Assembly: GCF_009746585.1 (NCBI RefSeq)
Contig: NZ_WRPO01000004.1
Span: forward strand, 1-64,000
Direction: 5' to 3'
Origin: Novosphingobium aquimarinum
GTDB taxonomy: Bacteria; Pseudomonadota; Alphaproteobacteria; Sphingomonadales; Sphingomonadaceae
DNA length: 64,000 nucleotides
Shown here: positions 26,237 through 34,403 of the stretch, one piece after another
How the letters are laid out: each line of letters begins with the position of its first letter
Numbering within the stretch: position 1 is the stretch's first letter
Position numbers and translations under genes: made by a program
Notes under the pieces: generated by a model
Told to the model about the DNA's origin: nothing
The model's database searches: none
The model's input: only the letters and a program-made list of their open reading frames with translations

Positions 26237-26803
26237 GTGAATCAGATTGATATTGGGACAATGCTTCCCGCTCTTCGCATCGCAACGGGGCCTGCGCATT
26301 CGGCGCTAGACAAGTCGTTCGGCTCGCTCGACCTCGACGATCGGGGCGATTACGCACGCTTCCTGCTGGCGCACGCAATCGGACTGATGCCGCTTTTCAG
26401 CACGTACCGTGAATTCGTGACCCAGGAACTCCGCATGCCGACGCCGGATTTCACCGGCATGCTTGCCGCGGATTTGGGCGATCTCGGCCTCGAGACTCCG
26501 AGCATCCCCGAAGTTTCCCTCGACGATGATCTCTCGGCCCCCGGCATAGCTTATGTCGTCAGCGGGTCTCGGCTTGGCCTGACCATGATCCGGCGCAACG
26601 GGTACTGGGGTCGGGCTCACGGGCAGCCGTCGCGCTACATGGAAGACGATAGCGGTCTCGAAGTCTGGAAGTCCCTCGTCGGTTGGATGAAGCAGAAGGC
26701 TGCAAGCGAGCAGGATGAAGAGCGCGCCTCGCGCGCCGCCCTGACGGCGTTCGATGTTTTCGGCTGTGCTTTCGAAGCCAGCGCGCCAGCTTGCGTGCAG
26801 TGA
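26237..26803 (+). CDS. bphO: Biliverdin-forming heme oxygenase
   Basis: 188 residues. It opens heme to biliverdin, the chromophore of the phytochrome encoded 5 nt downstream. The proximal heme ligand region is TGPAHSALDKSF (His about 21), and the distal helix contains YVVSGSRLGLTMI, as in HemO/BphO. The start codon is GTG at 26237, preceded by GCTGGGG; the first ATG would remove part of helix 1. The leader sequence UGGGGUG (26228-26234) is complementary to the loop of the candidate small RNA at 37.5 kb. Confidence 0.88.
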   Translation: MNQIDIGTMLPALRIATGPAHSALDKSFGSLDLDDRGDYARFLLAHAIGLMPLFSTYREFVTQELRMPTPDFTGMLAADLGDLGLETPSIPEVSLDDDLSAPGIAYVVSGSRLGLTMIRRNGYWGRAHGQPSRYMEDDSGLEVWKSLVGWMKQKAASEQDEERASRAALTAFDVFGCAFEASAPACVQ

Positions 26804-26808
26804 CCTGA

Positions 26809-29376
26809 ATGGCAGACATGTCCCATCAGGTCGATCTTTCGACGTGCGACCTCGAACCGATCCACATCATCGGCCGCATCCAGAGTTTTGGATGGCTGAT
26901 TTCTTGCTCCAGTGATTGGATCGTCAATCACGTCTCCGCCAATTGTCCCGACTTGCTCGGTATCGACATCGGCGAAATCGTCGGCAGTCCGGTAACGCGC
27001 TTCATCAGCGCCAGTGCGATCCACGACATTCGCACACGCTTGCAAGTCTTGAGCGATGGCGATTCGGTCGAACGGCTGTTCGAAGTCGATCTGCACGACG
27101 ACGGACGCTTGTTCGACATTGCCATCCATGCCTCCGGTCGATCCTTCGTGCTCGAGATCGAGCAAAGCGAGGGGGGCCGCCGTCGCGACTACGTCAGTTA
27201 CGTCCGGCCCATGATCAACCGGATGCGCAGCACCGATTCGGTCGAGGAACTGTGCAAGAGCGCGGCGCGGCATTTGCGCGGATTGACCGGGTTCGACCGC
27301 GTGATGGTCTATCGCTTCGAGCAAAGCGGCGCGGGCGAAGTCATCGCCGAGAGCCTCAATGGAGGCGTGGACAGCTTTCACGGGTTGCACTTTCCCGCAT
27401 CGGACATCCCGGCGCAGGCGCGCCGGCTCTATGCGCGCAACATACTGCGGATCATCACCGATATCGACGATCCGACCGTTCCGATCGTTCCGGCGACCAA
27501 TCCCGACGGCGTGCCGCTCGATCTGTCGATGAGCGGGCTTCGCGCGGTATCGCCGATCCACATCGAATACTTGCGCAATATGGGCGTGAAAGCCTCGATG
27601 TCGGTTTCGATCATGCGACGTGGCAAGCTGTGGGGGCTGATGGCCTGCCACCATTATGCGCCGCTGACACTTTCGTTTTCGGTCCGGACTGCGTCCGAGC
27701 TTTTCGGGGAGTTTTTCTCCTACCTGCTCGAGCAGAAGGAGAGCGATTACGTCTACGCAACCCGCGAGCGCTCGCTGCGCGTCCATGACGAAATCATGGC
27801 GCGCGTCGCCGGCGGCGGCGAACTGCTGGATACCTTCGGCGAATTCGGAGAATCGATCGACAGCGTCGTGCCGTTCGATGGCATCGTCGGCTGGGTCGAC
27901 GGCCAATTCGTCCAGCAAGGCTCGACGCCCAATCGCGAGCAATTCGAAAAACTTGCGCGCTTTCTCAACACCGCGGGTGCGAGCACGGTGTGGTCCACGG
28001 ACAACATCGGCGCGCTGCACGAACCGGCGAAGGAATGGATCGACAAGGCCGCCGGTCTGCTGGCCCTGCCCGTTTCACGATCGCCACGAGATTACATCGT
28101 CCTGTTCCGCAAGGAACTGCTGCAGGAAGTCGCCTGGGCGGGCAATCCGGAAAAGTCGGTAGAGCTCGGTCCCAACGGTGCGCGCCTCACCCCACGCAAG
28201 AGCTTCGAAATCTGGAAGGAAGAGCGCCGGGGCTATTCGAAGCCTTGGACAACTGAGGAAATCCAGACCGCCGAATCCTTGCGAGTCACTTTGCTCGAAG
28301 TCGTGCTGAGGCTCGCCGACGCGGCCAACAACGAACGCGAGGAAGCCGCGAAGCGCCAGGATACCCTGATCGCGGAGCTCAATCACCGCGTCCGCAATAT
28401 CCTGAACCTGATCCGGGGGCTCGTTTCGCAAAGCAAGGATGGCGCGAGCACGATCGACGAGTTCGCCGAGCTCATCGGCAGCCGCATCTACGCGCTGGCA
28501 CGCGCGCATGACCAAGTAACACGCACGGACTGGTCGCCGTCTTCGCTCTATCAGCTCATTCGCACCGAAACCGAAGCTTACGCCAACGAGAGCATCGATC
28601 GGGTGCAGATCAACGGGCCCGATGCGATGATCGCGCCGACGGCTTTCACCACGCTGGCCCTGGTCGTGCATGAGCTGATGACGAACTCCTGCAAATACGG
28701 CGCGCTGTCGGATTCGAGCGGCAAGGTCCACGTCACGATCAGTCACGATAGCGACGGCGCGCTCGACATCGACTGGCACGAGAGCGACGGGCCGACCGTT
28801 CGGGCGCCCACCCATCGCGGGTTCGGATCGACGATCATCGAACGGACGATCCCGCATGAGTTGGGCGGTCGTGCCGACGTCAGCTATGCGCCAGCGGGCC
28901 TCCACGCCGCGTTCCACCTCCCCGGCCGACATGTCGCTGCCTACGATTCGCCGACACCATCGCCATCGAACACCACCGTCCAGGACGCGGAGACGCGCGC
29001 GCACGAACTCGATCTGTTCGGTGGCATCGCGCTGATCGTCGAGGACAACGTGATCATCGCCATGGAAGCCGAAGACCTCTTGCGCGAATATGGATTTCGC
29101 GATTGCCAGATCGTCGGCTCGGTTCAGTCCGCGCGCTCGATCATAGACACGGGCAAAGTGAGCTTTGCCATGCTCGACATCAATCTGGGCAAGGAAACCA
29201 GCGAGGACATTGCCGAACTGCTGACCGAAAAAGGCACCCCGTTCATCTTGGCGAGCGGCTACGGCGATCGCTCGACGACGGCGAACCGTTTTCCGAGCGT
29301 TCCGGTCATCACCAAGCCCTACTCGCTACGCGACGTCCGCAGTGCGATCGTGCGACTCCCTGGCGTCAAGACCTGA
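26809..29376 (+). CDS. bphP: Bacteriophytochrome hybrid histidine kinase (PAS-GAF-PHY-HWE-REC)
   Basis: 855 residues. The biliverdin-binding cysteine is C13 in STCDLEPIHIIG. The GAF domain has ASDIPAQARRLY and SPIHIEYLRNMG, both chromophore-pocket motifs, and PHY follows to about 500. The kinase is of the HWE type (H526 in ELNHRVRN, N box HELMTNSCKYG, and WHE). A receiver domain closes the protein with D790 in MLDINLG and a lysine in ITKPYS. It senses red/far-red light in the cytoplasm. The stress promoter in front of bphO and its HWE kinase suggest a link to PhyR signalling, though the receiver domain may keep it in its own circuit. Confidence 0.94.
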   Translation: MADMSHQVDLSTCDLEPIHIIGRIQSFGWLISCSSDWIVNHVSANCPDLLGIDIGEIVGSPVTRFISASAIHDIRTRLQVLSDGDSVERLFEVDLHDDGRLFDIAIHASGRSFVLEIEQSEGGRRRDYVSYVRPMINRMRSTDSVEELCKSAARHLRGLTGFDRVMVYRFEQSGAGEVIAESLNGGVDSFHGLHFPASDIPAQARRLYARNILRIITDIDDPTVPIVPATNPDGVPLDLSMSGLRAVSPIHIEYLRNMGVKASMSVSIMRRGKLWGLMACHHYAPLTLSFSVRTASELFGEFFSYLLEQKESDYVYATRERSLRVHDEIMARVAGGGELLDTFGEFGESIDSVVPFDGIVGWVDGQFVQQGSTPNREQFEKLARFLNTAGASTVWSTDNIGALHEPAKEWIDKAAGLLALPVSRSPRDYIVLFRKELLQEVAWAGNPEKSVELGPNGARLTPRKSFEIWKEERRGYSKPWTTEEIQTAESLRVTLLEVVLRLADAANNEREEAAKRQDTLIAELNHRVRNILNLIRGLVSQSKDGASTIDEFAELIGSRIYALARAHDQVTRTDWSPSSLYQLIRTETEAYANESIDRVQINGPDAMIAPTAFTTLALVVHELMTNSCKYGALSDSSGKVHVTISHDSDGALDIDWHESDGPTVRAPTHRGFGSTIIERTIPHELGGRADVSYAPAGLHAAFHLPGRHVAAYDSPTPSPSNTTVQDAETRAHELDLFGGIALIVEDNVIIAMEAEDLLREYGFRDCQIVGSVQSARSIIDTGKVSFAMLDINLGKETSEDIAELLTEKGTPFILASGYGDRSTTANRFPSVPVITKPYSLRDVRSAIVRLPGVKT

Positions 29377-29389
29377 GCTTCTAGCCGAG

Positions 29390-30406
29390 TCACGCCGCTA
29401 GCGGCAGTTTGGCCCCGGTTCCTTCCAGGAACACCAGCAAACCGCGCTCTTCTCGCGAGAGCCAGCGCGTGCGGCGCGGCAGGCGCTCGGGCAGCATCAG
29501 CCTTTCGTCGGCGCCACCTTTCACTGCGGCGATCACATAAGGGTGGACATAGGATTTGCGCGCAATCGCGGGGGTGTTTCCCAGTTGCGCCGACACTTCG
29601 GCCATGAGCGCTTTCAAGGTCATCAGCGGATCCTCGCAAAGCCGGCCGAACGCGATCACACTGGCCGCCCAGGTGCGGAAGTTCTTCGCCGTGAATTCGT
29701 CGCCCATTGTCTCGTGCAGGTAATCGTTGACGTCGTGCGAGTGGACCGGGGTCGGCGTGCCCTCGTCATCCAGATACTGGAACAAGTGCTGCCCCGGCAG
29801 ATCCTGCATCTGCCGCACACAACGCACCAGTGCGGCATCGTCACTATCGATCTCATGCAGTTTTCCGGATTTGCCTTTGAAGCGCAGCTTCAGCGTCTTT
29901 CCGGTGATGTCGGCGTGCCGAGTGCGTAAAGTCGTCGCGCCAAAACTGCGATTGCGCTTGGCGTAGCATTCGTTGCCCACGCGGATAGCGCCGGTATCGA
30001 GCAGCGTGACGATCGAGGCGATGGCGCGCTCGCGTGTCAGGCCACGGCCGGTCAGGTCGTCGGCCACGCGCTTGCGCAATTCGGGCAGGCTGGAGCCGAA
30101 CTGAGGGCACAGTTCGAACTTGTACGCCTCGCGTTCCGAGCGGAAATCCGGGTGGTAGCGATACTGCTTACGGCCCTTCGCGTCGTAACCGTAGGCTAGC
30201 AGATGCGCATCGGGGTTCGCGCAGAACCAGCAGTTTTCATAAGCCGGCGGGAGGCCGATCTTGTTCAGCCGGTCGATCTCGTCGCGATCGGTGATGCGCG
30301 CGCCTTCGGCCGAATAGTAAGCCCACTTCCCGCCACGCGTCTTGCGGCGAGTGATCCCGGGCGTGCCGTCGTCGATGAATTGCAGCGTCTTTCCAGCTTT
30401 GCGCAT
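29390..30406 (-). CDS. DNA topoisomerase IB
   Basis: 338 residues, a poxvirus-like type IB topoisomerase. It has the N-terminal beta-rich domain and the catalytic C-terminal domain, with RVGNE and KGKSGK segments and the nucleophile Y286 in ARKSYVHP. It relaxes supercoils by transient 3'-phosphotyrosine cleavage. It is often found with stress and repair genes in alphaproteobacteria. It converges on bphP with 13 nt between stops. A near-consensus EcfG promoter lies about 50 nt upstream. Confidence 0.92.
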   Translation of the reverse strand: MRKAGKTLQFIDDGTPGITRRKTRGGKWAYYSAEGARITDRDEIDRLNKIGLPPAYENCWFCANPDAHLLAYGYDAKGRKQYRYHPDFRSEREAYKFELCPQFGSSLPELRKRVADDLTGRGLTRERAIASIVTLLDTGAIRVGNECYAKRNRSFGATTLRTRHADITGKTLKLRFKGKSGKLHEIDSDDAALVRCVRQMQDLPGQHLFQYLDDEGTPTPVHSHDVNDYLHETMGDEFTAKNFRTWAASVIAFGRLCEDPLMTLKALMAEVSAQLGNTPAIARKSYVHPYVIAAVKGGADERLMLPERLPRRTRWLSREERGLLVFLEGTGAKLPLAA

Positions 30407-30453
30407 GTCTGCCTTTTCTCATCTTGCATGCCGATCTTCGGCTCAGGATCGTA

Positions 30454-30478
30454 AACGCCTGAGAAACGGTGAGGTTCT
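30454..30478 (-). promoter_or_regulatory. Near-consensus EcfG promoter of topoisomerase IB
   Basis: Read on the minus strand: AGAAC (30474-30478), 16 nt, CGTT (30454-30457). It differs from the consensus only at the first -35 base. The topoisomerase start is 47 nt downstream of the -10. Confidence 0.45.
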
Positions 30479-30580
30479 CAAGCGCATGGCTGCCCGAACG
30501 GGAAACGCTTTCCCCACCATTCGATCTCCCAAGACCCTCCCGCGGGTTTCCCCATGGTGCACTGGACGCCCGCACGATGC

Positions 30581-30595
30581 GAACATAGATAGAAC
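30581..30595. promoter_or_regulatory. LexA (SOS) box before the radical SAM-hemerythrin-udgX operon
   Basis: GAAC (30581-30584), 7 nt, GAAC (30592-30595): the direct-repeat SOS box known from alphaproteobacterial LexA. It ends 2 nt before the start codon at 30598, so LexA would sit on the transcription start region of this DNA-repair operon. Confidence 0.68.
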
Positions 30596-30597
30596 AT

Positions 30598-31836
30598 ATG
30601 GCGCGTCTGACCCTTAGTGAGAAGCTCGGCATCCTTGCGGATGCGGCTAAGTACGATGCGTCCTGCGCCTCGTCGGGAACCGCCAAGCGGGATAGTCGCA
30701 AGGGCGGCCTGGGATCGACGGAAGGCATGGGCATTTGCCATGCGTACGCGCCGGATGGGCGCTGCATTTCGTTGCTGAAGATCCTGCTGACCAACTACTG
30801 TCAGTTCGATTGTCACTACTGCATCAATCGCAAGAGTTCGAACGTCCGGCGTGCCGCTTTCACGGTGAAGGAAGTGGTCGACCTCACGATCGGGTTTTAT
30901 CGCCGCAATTATATCGAGGGACTGTTCCTCTCCTCCGGGATCATCCGCAGCCCCGACCATACGATGAGCGAACTGGTCGAAGTCGCGCGACAGCTGCGCG
31001 AAGACCATGAGTTCAAGGGCTATATCCACCTCAAGACCATACCCGATGCCGATCCGGAACTCATCGCGCAGGCGGGAATGTGGGCGGACCGCGTCTCGAT
31101 CAATATCGAGCTTCCGACCAGCCACGCGCTGGCAAGGCTGGCGCCGGACAAATCCGAGACGCGCATAACCGGCGCAATGGCGGGGATGAAAGACTCGATT
31201 ACTGCGGCAAAGGATGCGTCTCGGCGATTCCGCTCGGCCCCCAAATATGCCCCTGCCGGACAGTCGACGCAGATGATCGTCGGTGCCGATGCCGCAACCG
31301 ACAGCCAGATCATCGATCGCGCCGCCGGGCTTTATCACCAGTATGGCATGCGACGCGTCTACTATTCGGCCTTTTCCCCAATTCCCGACGCCAGCGCGGT
31401 GCTCCCGCTCAAGCGACCGCCGCTGATGCGCGAACATCGGCTTTATCAGTCCGACTGGTTGATCCGCTTCTACGGCTTCGATCCGCACGAAATCAACGAT
31501 GCCGGGGAGAACGGCATGCTTCCGCTCGATATCGATCCCAAGCTGGCGTGGGCATTGAAATTCCGCGAATCCTTTCCCGTGGATGTGAATCGGGCGGAAC
31601 GCGAGCGCCTGCTCCGCGTGCCGGGGCTCGGCACGAAAGCGGTCAAGACGATCCTGCAAACGCGCCGTTATCGCCGCCTGCGGCTCGACGATGTGGGTCG
31701 ACTGACGCAGTCGATCGCCAAAGTGCGCCCCTTCATCGTCGCAGCGGATTGGCGACCGACCTTGCTGACCGATCTTGCCGATCTTCGCGGCCGCTTGGCA
31801 CCCCGCTCCGAGCAACTCGAGTTGTTCGCCGCGTGA
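30598..31836 (+). CDS. Putative DNA modification/repair radical SAM protein
   Basis: 412 residues. The 4Fe-4S cluster motif is C68-C72-C75 in NYCQFDCHYCIN, within a radical SAM barrel. A helix-hairpin-helix DNA-binding segment (RVPGLGTKAVKTIL, about 341-354) lies near the C-terminus. This family is regularly encoded next to a protein combining an uncharacterised DNA-metabolism domain with UdgX, and that is the case here (32370). The chemistry is unknown; repair or modification of a nucleobase is inferred from the partners and from the LexA box. The ATG is 2 nt after the box. Confidence 0.9.
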   Translation: MARLTLSEKLGILADAAKYDASCASSGTAKRDSRKGGLGSTEGMGICHAYAPDGRCISLLKILLTNYCQFDCHYCINRKSSNVRRAAFTVKEVVDLTIGFYRRNYIEGLFLSSGIIRSPDHTMSELVEVARQLREDHEFKGYIHLKTIPDADPELIAQAGMWADRVSINIELPTSHALARLAPDKSETRITGAMAGMKDSITAAKDASRRFRSAPKYAPAGQSTQMIVGADAATDSQIIDRAAGLYHQYGMRRVYYSAFSPIPDASAVLPLKRPPLMREHRLYQSDWLIRFYGFDPHEINDAGENGMLPLDIDPKLAWALKFRESFPVDVNRAERERLLRVPGLGTKAVKTILQTRRYRRLRLDDVGRLTQSIAKVRPFIVAADWRPTLLTDLADLRGRLAPRSEQLELFAA

Positions 31837-31903
31837 ACCTTGGGGCGAACGCGGAACCACGCCTGACTTGGGCGGTTTCGGTGTCAACCAAGGAGATATC
31901 GAC

Positions 31904-32386
31904 ATGGCAGAAGCACGGATTTTTGCAGACCTGAAAGCGGATCACGACCGTCATCGCGAGATGCTGGAGAAGATTGGCGAAACGCAAGGCGCGAGCGACG
32001 AGCGCAAATCGCTGTTCAAGGACTTGCGAGAAGAATTGCAGGCGCATGCCGCAGCCGAAGAGGAATCGCTCTATTCGACGATGCTTGCGGACCCCGAACT
32101 GCGCGACGAAGCGCGTCACTCGGTTTCCGAGCACAAGGAGATCGACGATTTCCTGGGCGAACTGATGGACATCGATCTGAGCTCGAGCGCCTGGCTCACC
32201 AAGTTCAAGGAAATGCGCCATCGCTATCTCCATCATATCGATGAAGAAGAAGAAGAAATGTTCCCCGAAGCAGCCAAGAAGCTGAGCGGCGACACGGAAA
32301 ACAAGATCGCCGACGTGTTCGAGGACCGCAAGCCGCAGGAACTCGAGATGGCCAAAGAAGACAAGCCGGGTGACGATCGCGACTGA
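31904..32386 (+). CDS. Hemerythrin-like domain protein
   Basis: 160 residues forming a four-helix bundle with the spaced metal-ligand pattern expected for an HHE/hemerythrin domain: H in LKADHDRHREM, H.AAEEE, EHKEIDDFL and HHIDEEEEEMFP. It may bind oxygen, nitric oxide or iron through a di-iron centre. AAGGAG precedes the ATG at 31904. It is placed between two DNA-repair genes and overlaps udgX by 17 nt, so it is part of that operon. A role in protecting or supplying the iron-sulfur enzyme is possible but unproven. Confidence 0.87.
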   Translation: MAEARIFADLKADHDRHREMLEKIGETQGASDERKSLFKDLREELQAHAAAEEESLYSTMLADPELRDEARHSVSEHKEIDDFLGELMDIDLSSSAWLTKFKEMRHRYLHHIDEEEEEMFPEAAKKLSGDTENKIADVFEDRKPQELEMAKEDKPGDDRD

Positions 32387-33800
32387 CCCCGCATCCCAGG
32401 CAGCGGCGCATTCGGCAGGTCCGACGCGCGCCGTTCGCCTCTTGGGAGAGGATGACTGGGATGGCTGGCGCGATGCCGCGCGTCGCCTGCTTGCCGCCGG
32501 CATCGATCCAGACGCGATAATCTGGACTGTCGGCGGGAAAGCGGACGACCTGTTTGCCATCGAGAACGAGCTGCCGCCGCAGCCCCGCGTGCCGCCCCGC
32601 GTGCCACGATCCTTTCTGCCATTGGCGCAAAGTGCGATCCTCCATTCGGATCCAGAGCGGTTTGCGCTGCTTAATCGGCTGCTGGTCAAGGTATCGCGCT
32701 ATCCCGACTTGATGTCGGATCGCGCCGATCCCTTGCTTCGCCGGATCGACTTGCTGGCAAAAGCGGTGCGCCGCGACATCCATAAGATGCATGCCTTCGT
32801 GCGTTTCCGCGAATTGGATAACGGGGATGGCTCGCAGCGCTTCGTCGCCTGGTTCGAGCCCGATCATCATATCGTGCGGGCGACGTCCGGGTTCTTCGTG
32901 CGGCGTTTTGCGCAGATGCAATGGTCGATCCTGACGCCCGAACTGTGCATTCATTGGGATGGGGAAGCGCTGACCGAAAGCCCGGGCGCCGAACGGCCCG
33001 ATGCCCCGGCCGACGATGCCTTCGAGCAGGCGTGGAAGACCTATTATGGGGCCATCTTCAATCCCGCGCGGCTCAAGATCAAAGCCATGTTGAAGGAAAT
33101 GCCACGCAAGTATTGGAAGAACCTTCCGGAAGCGGACTTGATCGCCCCGCTCGTTGCCTCCGCGCAGGCGCGGGAAAGCAGCATGGTCGAGCAAGTCATT
33201 CCGAGCGGGAACCGTGCGCGGACACTCGAAGCGCTCGCCGAGGAAGCGCAGGGCTGCCGGCGCTGTCCCTTGTGGAAAGGCACCAGCGGGTGCGTTTTCG
33301 GGGAAGGGCCCGGCGATGCGGCGATGATGATTGTCGGCGAACAGCCCGGCGACGAAGAAGACCGCGGCGGGCGCCCCTTTATCGGCCCGGCGGGGCAAGT
33401 GCTCGACCGGGCGCTGAGCGAAGCCGGAATCGATCGCCGCGAGGTCTACCTGACCAACGCGGTCAAGCACTTCAAATACGTCATGCGCGGCAAGCGAAGG
33501 TTGCATCAGAAGCCCGACGCGGCCGAAATCGACATGTGTCGCTGGTGGCTGGATCAGGAAGCCTCGCTGATCCGCCCGCGTTCGACGGTGATGCTCGGCG
33601 CAACCGCAGTGCGCGGCATCACGGGCAAAACGGGCGCGGTGGGAAAAATGCGCGAGACCGCCCTGCCCCTGCAGCATGGGAGCGGAACCGTATCCTGGCA
33701 TCCTTCCTACGTGCTGCGCTTGCCGGATCGCGAGGCCGCCGATCGCGCCTACGATCAATTGGTCCAGGACTTGCGGCTCGCCGCCGAACGGACCGGTTAG
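32370..33800 (+). CDS. udgX: UdgX-type uracil-DNA glycosylase with N-terminal DNA-metabolism domain
   Basis: 476 residues in two domains. The first ~280 residues belong to the 'probable DNA metabolism protein' family (DUF4130). The rest is a family 4-like uracil-DNA glycosylase with GEQPGDEEDRGGRPFIGPAG and the UdgX-specific loop KRRLHQKP. In mycobacterial UdgX the corresponding histidine (here H379) becomes covalently linked to the abasic site, so this protein probably captures uracil-containing DNA irreversibly. A cysteine cluster (C.RCP and two others) should hold a 4Fe-4S cluster. The start is GTG inside the hemerythrin gene. Confidence 0.92.
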   Translation: MTIATDPASQAAAHSAGPTRAVRLLGEDDWDGWRDAARRLLAAGIDPDAIIWTVGGKADDLFAIENELPPQPRVPPRVPRSFLPLAQSAILHSDPERFALLNRLLVKVSRYPDLMSDRADPLLRRIDLLAKAVRRDIHKMHAFVRFRELDNGDGSQRFVAWFEPDHHIVRATSGFFVRRFAQMQWSILTPELCIHWDGEALTESPGAERPDAPADDAFEQAWKTYYGAIFNPARLKIKAMLKEMPRKYWKNLPEADLIAPLVASAQARESSMVEQVIPSGNRARTLEALAEEAQGCRRCPLWKGTSGCVFGEGPGDAAMMIVGEQPGDEEDRGGRPFIGPAGQVLDRALSEAGIDRREVYLTNAVKHFKYVMRGKRRLHQKPDAAEIDMCRWWLDQEASLIRPRSTVMLGATAVRGITGKTGAVGKMRETALPLQHGSGTVSWHPSYVLRLPDREAADRAYDQLVQDLRLAAERTG

Positions 33801-33824
33801 CTCGACGTATGGGCTAAGGGGCAT

Positions 33825-33849
33825 GGAACGACCCTGGGTTCGAGACGTT
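33825..33849 (+). promoter_or_regulatory. EcfG-type promoter of the pyridoxamine-oxidase-like gene
   Basis: GGAAC (33825-33829), 16 nt, CGTT (33846-33849). The start codon at 33887 is 38 nt downstream, a normal leader length. Confidence 0.7.
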
Positions 33850-33886
33850 GGAAAACTAAGCAATGCGATTGAAAGGAGAGAAATTC

Positions 33887-34351
33887 ATGGACACCGATAC
33901 ACGCGAGACTTTTTGGAAGGCCTTCGAAGACAGCCCCTTCATCATGATGAAGCTCGATAACGACACCGGCCATTCGGAACCGATGACCGCGCAGCTCGAC
34001 AAGGACGCGCATCACGCGATCTGGTTTTTCTGCAAGCGCGACAATCGGATCGCCAACGGCGGCCGTGCGATGGGTCAGGTCGCCACGAAGGGCCACGATG
34101 TCTTCGCATGCATCTCGGGCAACCTCACTGAAGAGATGGACCGTTCGAAGCGCGAAGAGCATTGGAACCGGATCGTGGAAAGCTGGTTCCCCAACGGCAA
34201 GGATGACTCCAGCGTCCTGATGCTACGCTTCGACATTCAGGATTCGGAAGTCTGGGTTGCGGACATGTCGATCAAGGGCAAGCTCAAGATGCTCACCGGC
34301 CAACCCATCCATTCCGACGAAGCGGGCGAACACGCTGTTGGCGCAGTCTGA
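33887..34351 (+). CDS. Pyridoxamine 5'-phosphate oxidase-like (general stress protein 26 type)
   Basis: 154 residues with the split-barrel flavin-binding fold typical of general stress protein 26: FEDSPFIMMKLDN near the start, WFFCKRDNRIA, and W..RIVESWFPNGKDDSSVLMLR. Such proteins bind FMN or F420-like cofactors; the reaction is unknown. The ATG at 33887 is preceded by AAGGAGAG. An exact EcfG promoter upstream makes it a probable member of the general stress regulon. Confidence 0.86.
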   Translation: MDTDTRETFWKAFEDSPFIMMKLDNDTGHSEPMTAQLDKDAHHAIWFFCKRDNRIANGGRAMGQVATKGHDVFACISGNLTEEMDRSKREEHWNRIVESWFPNGKDDSSVLMLRFDIQDSEVWVADMSIKGKLKMLTGQPIHSDEAGEHAVGAV

Positions 34352-34361
34352 CGCTTAAGGT

Positions 34362-34403
34362 ACGTGCATCACGTCATGATCTCTCATATGGCGTGATGCA
34401 CGT
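34362..34403 (+). promoter_or_regulatory. 12-bp inverted repeat over a start codon
   Basis: ACGTGCATCACG (34362-34373) and CGTGATGCACGT (34392-34403) are perfectly complementary with an 18-nt loop, which itself contains ATGA/TCAT. The right arm contains the start ATG (34396-34398) of the following kinase. In RNA this would form a 12-bp stem hiding the start codon; as DNA it could be a dimer-binding operator. There is no T-run, so it is not a classical terminator. Confidence 0.6.

Noticed and set aside
30500..30514. GGGAAA-CGC-TTTCCC palindrome upstream of the radical SAM gene
   Set aside because: It does not match a known operator, and the GAAC-N7-GAAC box next to the start explains regulation better.
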